From NCBI GenBank assembly GCA_030622805.1, contig JAUXFR010000046.1, positions 1 through 8,310 of the forward strand: 8,310 bases of DNA, given 5' to 3'. The stretch is from Anaerolineae bacterium. Lineage in GTDB: Bacteria; Chloroflexota; Anaerolineae; Anaerolineales; UBA4823. A program made the translations under genes and the position numbers. The notes below the pieces were generated by a model. That model saw only the letters and a list, made by a program, of their open reading frames with translations, had not been told where the DNA came from and ran no database searches. Below, piece after piece: positions 1-4,615 of this stretch; positions within the stretch are counted from its first letter, which is position 1, and the number at the start of each line of letters is the position of its first letter.

Positions 1-98
1 ATCGCGAACGCCACGAAGAAAGAAAATTCCTGGTATGCGTCTTTTTCAATTATTGATTATGCAACTTTTTAAACGCAATTAGCTCCACTACAGCGAAA

Positions 99-126
99 CG
101 AATATGATTCATATTCGACATATTCG
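99..126. promoter_or_regulatory. Operator-like palindrome with a third half-site
   Basis: CGAATATGA (99-107) and TCATATTCG (109-117) are perfect inverted 9-mers around a single central T (108). A further copy of the half-site, CATATTCG, follows at 119-126, exactly nine bases after the equivalent at 110-117. A 19 bp palindrome plus an in-phase extra half-site, 34 bases before the start of a six-gene cluster, is typical of a dimeric helix-turn-helix repressor site. The palindrome also covers TATGAT (103-108), a possible -10 element, so binding there would block transcription. The AT-rich dyad is compatible with an ArsR/SmtB-type or similar winged-helix regulator, but no regulator gene lies in the window and the family is a guess. 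Confidence 0.5.
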
Positions 127-135
127 TGCAATGAG

Positions 136-141
136 TATGAT
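136..141 (+). promoter_or_regulatory. Candidate -10 element for the operon
   Basis: TATGAT matches the sigma70 -10 consensus at five of six positions and lies ten bases before the first ATG of the methyltransferase. Transcription from here would start at about 147-149 and give an almost leaderless message. This fits the lack of any Shine-Dalgarno sequence before 151. No convincing -35 hexamer sits 17 bases upstream. The equally good TATGAT at 103-108, inside the palindrome, is an alternative that would give a leader of about 36 bases. Confidence 0.3.
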
Positions 142-150
142 AACTTTTTA

Positions 151-789
151 ATGATAATGGATACCCTGAATACAGAATCTGTGCGCAGATATTACGATTT
201 CTGGGGCAAACGTTACGATTTGTTTTCCTTTTATGAAGCAAAAGCAAAAGAGCGTGCATTGGAACTGCTCGACCTGAAACCGGGTCACAAGGTGCTCAAT
301 GTCGGGCTTGGTACAGGTAAAGATCAGCTCCAGATTTTGGATCAAGTAGCATCTGGGGGTATCGCATTTGGGGTCGATGTCTCGCTCAATATGCTGCGAA
401 CCGCTCTCAAGCGCACCGGTCCAACGCTGGTTGAAGCTGATGGTCGTTCTCTGCCATTTTCAAACGGCTCCTTCGATCGTCTCTACTCAGCCTATACACT
501 CGATCTGATCCCTTCCACAGACCTGCTCGACATGCTGACCGGCTTTAGGCGCGTACTCAAGCCCGATGGGCAGATGGTGCTTCTTTCGCTCACAGAAGGG
601 GTCAGCTTCGCCAGCCGGGCTTTCGTTTCTGTGTGGAAAACCGCCTATTCAGTGAGCCCAATCACATGCGGCGGTTGCCGACCGCTGGTTCTGACGGAAC
701 TCGTCCGTAAAGCTGGATTTACTATCTTATCGCGCGAAGTTGTTGTGCAGTTCGCTGTCCCCAGTGAAATTTGTGTTGCAGGATATTGA
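151..789 (+). CDS. Class I SAM-dependent methyltransferase
   Basis: Predicted cytosolic methyltransferase of 212 residues, the usual size of a single Rossmann domain of the UbiE/Methyltransf_11 type. Visible motifs: N-terminal helix with RRYYDFWGKRYD (12-23); motif I, VLNVGLGTG (48-56), which binds S-adenosylmethionine; the strand-2 acidic position in GVDVS (74-78); EADGRSLPFSNGSFD (95-109), the motif II/III region; LYSAYTLDLIP (111-121); and FRRVLKPDG (132-140), the turn typical of this family. CGGC at 173-176 adds two close cysteines. The substrate cannot be read from the sequence; small molecules, quinones, lipids or a metalloid are possible. The start could be 151 or the ATG at 157 (MDTLNTE), as neither has a ribosome binding site. 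First gene of the cluster, four bases before the protease gene. Confidence 0.88.
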   Translation: MIMDTLNTESVRRYYDFWGKRYDLFSFYEAKAKERALELLDLKPGHKVLNVGLGTGKDQLQILDQVASGGIAFGVDVSLNMLRTALKRTGPTLVEADGRSLPFSNGSFDRLYSAYTLDLIPSTDLLDMLTGFRRVLKPDGQMVLLSLTEGVSFASRAFVSVWKTAYSVSPITCGGCRPLVLTELVRKAGFTILSREVVVQFAVPSEICVAGY

Positions 790-793
790 ACCA

Positions 794-1675
794 ATGAACT
801 ACTTGTATTTCACCTACACACTTAACGGATTATTGATGACCGCCATGCCGATCGCGCTGGCCGTCTACCTCACCAGGCATTTTCGGACCGGTTGGCGGCT
901 GGTATGGATTGGTGCGGTAACCTTCATTTTCTCACAAATCGGACATATTCCCTTTAACTTCCTGCTTACTGCTCTCTTCAAGAATGGCACCCTGCCCACC
1001 CCTCCTGAAGAATACGTGCTAATTTTCAACGCCATCGTGTTGGGGTTGAGCGCTGGTCTGTGGGAAGAATGTGCGCGCTACCTGATGTACCGCTGGTGGG
1101 CAAAAGATGCTCGTTCCTGGGGAAAGGGTTTGGTGCTGGGCGCCGGTTGGGGCGGTATCGAATCGTTTATCCTGGGTCTGGTGTTCCTCTTCACATTAGG
1201 GCAGATGATCGTTCTGCGTAATGCAGACCTGACCACTCTGATACCCGCCGAGCAGCTTGCGCTCGCCCAACAGCAAGTCGATGTCTTCTGGTCCCAACCC
1301 TGGTTCGCCAGTATCCTGGGAGCAATGGAAAGAGCCTTCGCCATCTGCTTTCATCTCTCCGCATCGGTGCTCATCCTGCAGGCATTTAGACGCAAACAGA
1401 TCCGCTGGTTGGTCCTGGCTGTTCTCTGGCATACAGTTTTTAACAGCATCGCCCTATTCACTGCGGGCACCTGGGGTCCTTATGTGGCAGAAATCTTCGT
1501 CGGCGTAATGGCGATCATCAGTCTCGGTATCGTGTTTGCACTGAAAGAACCTGAGCCAGATATCAAAACGGGCGAAACTGAAGGACCCCCACCCGTGAAG
1601 GATGCTGACTCGATCATGTCCGACAAGGAATCCCAAATTTCGGAAGAAATCCTGGAAAAATCCCGGTACAATTAA
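794..1675 (+). CDS. YhfC-family intramembrane metalloprotease-like membrane protein
   Basis: A 293-residue polytopic membrane protein with about seven or eight hydrophobic segments (near 8-27, 34-62, 75-92, 112-140, 172-198, 203-223, 228-250) and a charged, proline-rich cytoplasmic-looking tail (251-293). The family signature is EE at 91-92 in GLWEECARYL, followed by GWGGIES (118-124), MER-AFAICFH (178-187) and LWHTVFNS (211-218). This pattern of conserved Glu and His in membrane helices is that of the YhfC group, related to CPBP/PrsW-type glutamic proteases. In family members I recall, a histidine often precedes the GGIE motif; here W119 occupies that place. I chose ATG 794 because AGGA lies ten bases upstream and it avoids a 50-base overlap with the methyltransferase. 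The substrate is unknown; cleavage of an exported or anchored peptide is an inference. Confidence 0.8.
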   Translation: MNYLYFTYTLNGLLMTAMPIALAVYLTRHFRTGWRLVWIGAVTFIFSQIGHIPFNFLLTALFKNGTLPTPPEEYVLIFNAIVLGLSAGLWEECARYLMYRWWAKDARSWGKGLVLGAGWGGIESFILGLVFLFTLGQMIVLRNADLTTLIPAEQLALAQQQVDVFWSQPWFASILGAMERAFAICFHLSASVLILQAFRRKQIRWLVLAVLWHTVFNSIALFTAGTWGPYVAEIFVGVMAIISLGIVFALKEPEPDIKTGETEGPPPVKDADSIMSDKESQISEEILEKSRYN

Positions 1676-1692
1676 GCCCGACAAAAATCGCT

Positions 1693-1698
1693 GAGGAG
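1693..1698 (+). promoter_or_regulatory. Strong Shine-Dalgarno before the micro-ORF
   Basis: GAGGAG followed by seven bases and a GTG codon at 1706. It is the best ribosome binding site in the cluster and has no other start codon to serve, which is the main argument that the following 22-codon frame is translated. Confidence 0.6.
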
Positions 1699-1705
1699 AA
1701 TCGTT

Positions 1706-1774
1706 GTGAATCGTTCCCTGAATATATTTCTCATCACTGTAGCACTTGCGCTCTGGCTGGAGAAACTTTTATGA
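1706..1774 (+). CDS. Hydrophobic micro-protein (22 residues), coupled to the ABC ATPase
   Basis: A GTG start with a strong Shine-Dalgarno seven bases upstream opens a frame of 22 codons. The peptide begins MNRSLNIF and ends ALWLEKLL, and its middle (residues 5-18) is a single hydrophobic stretch just long enough to enter a membrane. Its TGA stop overlaps the ATPase start in the arrangement ATGA (1771-1774), the classic sign of translational coupling. It could be a small membrane subunit of the transporter, a leader peptide that sets ATPase expression, the product exported or cut by the neighbours, or the stub of a deleted gene. The peptide is too short to assign to a family. The ATPase also has its own GGAG at 1759-1762, so coupling need not be essential. 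Confidence 0.45.
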   Translation: MNRSLNIFLITVALALWLEKLL

Positions 1775-2685
1775 TCGTTACTGAGAATCTGACCAAAGAA
1801 TTTGAATCGGTATTAGCTGTCGATCATCTTACTTTGGAAGTTAATGAGGGTGAAGTATTTGGTTTCTTAGGACCCAACGGCGCGGGAAAAACAACCACCA
1901 TCCGCATGCTTACCAGCCTGATTGGACCGACTGCTGGTACGGCTGCCGTTAATGGTTACCAGATTGGAAAAGAAGATAAACAGATCCGTCAGACGGTGGG
2001 TATCTTGACCGAAGCGCCCGGATTATACGAGAACCTGAGCGCTGAATACAATCTGGAAATCTACGCCAACCTTTATGAGGTAAAGGATCCCAAAGGGCAG
2101 GTGGAGAAATATCTCCGGATGATGGGTCTCTGGGACCGTCGCAGCGACGAAGCGGGAACTTTTTCAAAAGGCATGCGGCAGAAGCTGGCCCTGTCTCGTG
2201 CGCTGCTGCACGAACCCAGGATCCTTTTCCTGGACGAACCCACGGCAGCGCTGGATCCTGAATCCGCCCGGTTGGTGCGTGATTTTATAGCCGAGCTGCG
2301 TAAAGAAGGTCGCACCATTTTCCTCTGCACACATAACTTGGACGAAGCCGATCGCTTATGTGACCGGATCGGTATTTTCAAGACCCATCTGCTGGTTGTG
2401 GATACGCCCGACCGCCTGCGTACACAGGTTTTTGGTCGCAAGGTCGTCTTTCACCTGATAAAAGCCGATGAAATGCTGGCAGGTATTCTAAGAGGATTGC
2501 CCTTTGTCAGTGATGTGCGCTTGATCGATAATAAACTCGTTGTGAATACAGATAATCCAGAATTGCATAATCCAGACATTATCCGGTTGCTTGTTGGCCA
2601 GGGAGCGGATATCCAGTTCGTCGGCGAATTGCGGAGGTCTCTGGAAGATGTGTACCTGCAGCTCGTGAGGGAAACCCATGAATAG
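1771..2685 (+). CDS. ABC-2 type transporter, ATP-binding protein
   Basis: The 304-residue cytoplasmic ATPase powers the permease encoded next to it. All nucleotide-binding motifs are present: Walker A GPNGAGKTT (34-42); a Q-loop region GILTEAPGLYENLS (77-90), with Glu at the usual Gln position, as is common in this subfamily; signature FSKGM (131-135), a variant of LSGGQ frequent in ABC-2 exporters; Walker B ILFLDEP (151-157); D-loop ALD (160-162); and switch histidine H188 in CTHNLDEADRL. After about residue 215 comes a C-terminal region of some 85 residues ending in LEDVYLQLV, as in the CcmA/NatA-like exporters. It starts with GGAGA seven bases upstream, overlaps the micro-ORF stop by four bases and overlaps the permease by eight. 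Substrate unknown. The family is clear; sodium, peptide, polysaccharide or lipid export cannot be told apart. Confidence 0.95.
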   Translation: MIVTENLTKEFESVLAVDHLTLEVNEGEVFGFLGPNGAGKTTTIRMLTSLIGPTAGTAAVNGYQIGKEDKQIRQTVGILTEAPGLYENLSAEYNLEIYANLYEVKDPKGQVEKYLRMMGLWDRRSDEAGTFSKGMRQKLALSRALLHEPRILFLDEPTAALDPESARLVRDFIAELRKEGRTIFLCTHNLDEADRLCDRIGIFKTHLLVVDTPDRLRTQVFGRKVVFHLIKADEMLAGILRGLPFVSDVRLIDNKLVVNTDNPELHNPDIIRLLVGQGADIQFVGELRRSLEDVYLQLVRETHE

Positions 2686-3466
2686 AATAAAAACCATCAT
2701 CAAAAAAGAATGGGCTGAAGTCTTCAAGAACCGCATGGTGCTGTTCACGATTATTTTCCTTCCCCTGCTTCTGGCAACATTGCCGCTAATTATCCTCGGT
2801 GTCAGCGGGGGATTTGGAATGGAGGATATCTCGGATGGACTTCCGGGTCAATTTACACAGGTATGTCCAGAGGGGCTAACCGGAGGAGAGTGCTTCCAGG
2901 TTATGATGGTCAGCCAGTTTATGCTATTGTTTATGATGGTCCCGTTGATCATCCCGGTCAATATCGCCGCGTATTCCGTGGTAGGCGAAAAGACCACCCG
3001 CAGCCTGGAACCACTGCTTGCAACACCCATCACCACGCTCGAACTCCTGATTGGAAAGAATCTGGCCGCAGTCATTCCTGCCGTAATAGCTACATGGGGT
3101 GGTTTTCTGGTGTTCGCGGTGGGGGCGGGCATCATCGTTCAATCTGTGAATGTCACCCGCGCCCTCATCAGTCCCGTCTGGCTGTTTGCCGTGATCGTAA
3201 TTGGTCCATTGCTGGCGGTACTATCCGTGAATTTCTCCCTGATGGTATCCTCACGCGTGACGGATCCACGCGCCGCTGAACAGATCTCAGCGGTGATCAT
3301 TATCCCGGTCCTGGTAGTTTTCTTCGGACAGATCGCCGGCTTATTTTTTATCAACGCTTCGATTGTTTTAGGGACGGCTGTTGTGCTTCTCTTTATCGAT
3401 GCGATCATGATTTACCTCGCTGAACGTGTGTTCCAGCGCGAAACGATCCTTACCCGGTGGAAGTAA
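2678..3466 (+). CDS. ABC-2 type transporter, permease
   Basis: The 262-residue membrane partner of the preceding ATPase, probably acting as a dimer. Six hydrophobic segments can be drawn (about 20-42, 77-101, 127-155, 167-190, 203-225, 227-248). Between the second and third lies GEKTTRSLEPLLATPI (103-118), the conserved cytoplasmic coupling element of ABC-2 permeases. The amphipathic N-terminal helix (IKTIIKKEWAEVFKN) is also typical. The first external loop (about 43-76) is glycine-rich, acidic and holds two cysteines, C63 and C72, nine residues apart, which could form a disulfide outside the membrane. NatB-like exporters share this layout but are usually longer, so this is a compact version. 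The start overlaps the ATPase end by eight bases and has GAGGGAA just upstream. Substrate unknown. Confidence 0.9.
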   Translation: MNRIKTIIKKEWAEVFKNRMVLFTIIFLPLLLATLPLIILGVSGGFGMEDISDGLPGQFTQVCPEGLTGGECFQVMMVSQFMLLFMMVPLIIPVNIAAYSVVGEKTTRSLEPLLATPITTLELLIGKNLAAVIPAVIATWGGFLVFAVGAGIIVQSVNVTRALISPVWLFAVIVIGPLLAVLSVNFSLMVSSRVTDPRAAEQISAVIIIPVLVVFFGQIAGLFFINASIVLGTAVVLLFIDAIMIYLAERVFQRETILTRWK

Positions 3467-3478
3467 TTCAAGGGTGCA

Positions 3479-4267
3479 ATGAAGAATAAATCACTCAATA
3501 TCAGCCTGATTATCATTATCTCTCTATCTCTCCTGCTGCCATCCTCCAGATCATACGCTCAGTCAGAGACTGAGCTTCAATTAAAACTTCGCAGGGATTT
3601 TGGCTATGGCGGACCCGGTGGGGATATCCAGGGTAATTTCAGCATGAGCATAAGCGGACCCGAGAACCTTATCCGGGTAGAATATTACATCGATGGAGAC
3701 CCGATCGGTGAATCTGTCGATTCAACGTCTTTCAGGTTCAAGTTTAAAACAGACGATTTCTCACTTGGCGTACATAAATTAAGCGCAGTTGGATACACCT
3801 CAAATGGTCGTGTACTCGACTCGAACGAAATCACCAGGAATTTCGTCAGCGCGCAGGAAGGGTATTCAACTGTCATCAAAATCGTCGCCATACTCCTGGG
3901 TCTGTTGATCGGTGTCTCGCTGCTGTCTTATGCATTTACAATCCTGCTTGGCAGGAATAAAAAGTCAAGTGTTGAGCTGGGAGCTCCACGCAGCTACGGT
4001 CCGCTGGGCGGAACCATATGTCCAAAATGCGGCAAACCATTCAGCCGTCATATCTGGGGTTTGAACATCGGGATGGGTAAATTCGACCGCTGCCCACATT
4101 GTAATAAGTGGAGCATCACCAACCGCGTCTCCCCCTCCCAGCTGCGCGCCGCAGAACTGGCTGAGTTAGGTGATGCTAAAACTGATACAGAAGTTGAGGT
4201 ACCAGAGATCAGTAAAGAGGAAAGGATGCGGAAAGAGCTGGAAGACTCACGCTTCGATGATATTTAA
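3479..4267 (+). CDS. Secreted Ig-like / single-TM / zinc-ribbon protein
   Basis: A 262-residue protein not assigned to a named family. Residues 1-27 look like a signal peptide (basic MKNKS, hydrophobic core, then SRSYAQS, with cleavage plausible after the Ala of YAQ). Residues 30-125 resemble a bacterial Ig-like beta-sandwich: alternating polar/apolar strands with RVEYYIDGDPIGES and FKTDDFSLGVHKLSAVGY, wording common in Big-type domains. A transmembrane helix follows (131-157), then RNKK, which by the positive-inside rule puts the rest in the cytoplasm. There, CPKC (181-184) and CPHC (205-208) form a four-cysteine zinc ribbon, and a charged helical tail (218-262) ends the protein. It starts 12 bases after the permease with AGGG four bases before the ATG. 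As the last gene of the cluster it may be an accessory or sensing subunit of the exporter (inference). Confidence 0.75.
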   Translation: MKNKSLNISLIIIISLSLLLPSSRSYAQSETELQLKLRRDFGYGGPGGDIQGNFSMSISGPENLIRVEYYIDGDPIGESVDSTSFRFKFKTDDFSLGVHKLSAVGYTSNGRVLDSNEITRNFVSAQEGYSTVIKIVAILLGLLIGVSLLSYAFTILLGRNKKSSVELGAPRSYGPLGGTICPKCGKPFSRHIWGLNIGMGKFDRCPHCNKWSITNRVSPSQLRAAELAELGDAKTDTEVEVPEISKEERMRKELEDSRFDDI

Positions 4268-4277
4268 TTGCGCATTG

Positions 4278-4306
4278 TTGACATCAGTCTGCTCGGATTT
4301 TTTTAT
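4278..4306 (+). promoter_or_regulatory. Candidate sigma70-type promoter
   Basis: TTGACA (4278-4283) is a perfect -35 hexamer. Exactly 17 bases later is TTTTAT (4301-4306), which matches the -10 consensus at four of six positions. It lies just after the end of the zinc-ribbon gene and points towards the GH13-like gene, about 300 bases before its start. It may originally have served the gene whose remnant lies at 4422-4520. An alternative -10, TATTCT at 4304-4309, has a 20-base spacer. Confidence 0.4.
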
Positions 4307-4327
4307 TCTGTTAACACAATTAGCCTG

Positions 4328-4344
4328 AAAAACGCCGTTTTTTT
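4328..4344 (+). terminator. Weak A/T-rich hairpin with T-run, possible terminator
   Basis: AAAAACG (4328-4334) and CGTTTTT (4336-4342) are inverted repeats around one C, followed by two more T. As RNA this allows about six pairs, mostly A-U, with a three-base loop and a U-rich tail. It is the only terminator-like structure after the cluster. The stem is weak, and it lies downstream of the promoter candidate, so termination here is doubtful. Confidence 0.25.
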
Positions 4345-4421
4345 GAATATATGAGATAATTAAGTTCCACGAGGAACCTTTCCTGAATATCAGCTACAGT
4401 TGTCAGGGAAGCGCACAGCAT

Positions 4422-4520
4422 ATGCCATATCTATCAACAACACTACTGCATGGTAAACATTTGGACCTGCTGTACCGACTATCACAGACCCTGAACTTGT
4501 CTATCGACCTGGATGAATAA
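4422..4520 (+). pseudogene. Remnant resembling the helical lead-in of a GAF-domain sensor protein
   Basis: A frame of 32 codons from ATG 4422 to TAA 4518-4520. Its second half, LLYRLSQTLNLSIDLDE, matches closely the helical linker that precedes GAF domains in many sensor kinases and cyclases, where wording like LLYRLSQTLNSSLDLDEVL is frequent. The frame stops exactly where a GAF domain should begin, and none of the three frames downstream looks like one. No Shine-Dalgarno precedes the ATG. The frame is open further upstream to about 4347 but without recognisable protein. I read it as the surviving fragment of a deleted or decayed gene. The resemblance is from memory, and a chance frame or a small real gene is not excluded. 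Confidence 0.45.
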
Positions 4521-4605
4521 CGTGCGCACCAACCGCCAAATCCTCGAAGATTCGAAGAAACATCTGCGATAGAGCATGAGCCTAAAAACTGTAAGTAATT
4601 TCTAA

Positions 4606-4610
4606 AAGGA
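4606..4610 (+). promoter_or_regulatory. Ribosome binding site fixing the GH13-like start
   Basis: AAGGA lies five bases before ATG 4616. The other in-frame ATG nearby (4634, giving MIFEFHIS) has only AT-rich sequence before it, so 4616 is preferred, although homologous proteins may begin near the FEFHIS motif. Confidence 0.6.
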
Positions 4611-4615
4611 ATTTG

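Larger units (their letters stand above)
58..151 (+). repeat. Imperfect direct repeat flanking the upstream operator region
   Basis: The 10-mer AACTTTTTAA occurs at 63-72 and again at 142-151. Extended leftwards the copies read TATGCAACTTTTTAA (58-72) and TATGATAACTTTTTAA (136-151), differing by one substitution or indel next to TATG. The second copy runs into the ATG of the methyltransferase. The two copies bracket the palindrome at 99-117. They could be duplicated promoter elements (both contain a TATG -10-like core) or chance in AT-rich DNA. The repeat is seen directly; any function is inference. Confidence 0.45.
4268..4615. other. Intergenic region between the exporter cluster and the GH13-like gene
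   Basis: These 348 bases are more AT-rich than the flanking genes. I see a possible promoter (4278-4306), a weak A/T hairpin (4328-4344), a 32-codon frame resembling a sensor-protein fragment (4422-4520), and the ribosome binding site of the next gene at the right end. After the stop at 4518-4520 the other frames give short meaningless peptides. No gene is evident on the reverse strand. Confidence 0.6.

Noticed and set aside
1..82. Open frames running in from the left edge (stops at 70-72, 80-82 and about 54-56)
   Set aside because: All three frames stay open for a short distance and none gives a recognisable C-terminus, so I cannot tell whether an upstream gene ends here or in which frame.
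740..793. Longer start for the YhfC-type protein at ATG 740
   Set aside because: It would overlap the methyltransferase by 50 bases, adds a polar non-membrane leader and lacks a ribosome binding site; ATG 794 has AGGA upstream and begins just before the first membrane segment.
2901..2941. 11 bp direct repeat TTATGATGGTC at 2901 and 2931
   Set aside because: Lies within the permease, encodes similar Met-Met-Val stretches of a membrane helix in the same frame and is best explained by protein composition.
2863..3279. 138-codon frame inside the permease
   Set aside because: It is out of frame with a clear ABC-2 permease, is full of Arg/His/Gly and has no domain; a shadow of the real gene.
4364..4377. 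GTTCC/GGAAC inverted repeat with a four-base loop
   Set aside because: A 5 bp stem with no T-run and no clear context; too short to call a terminator or operator.
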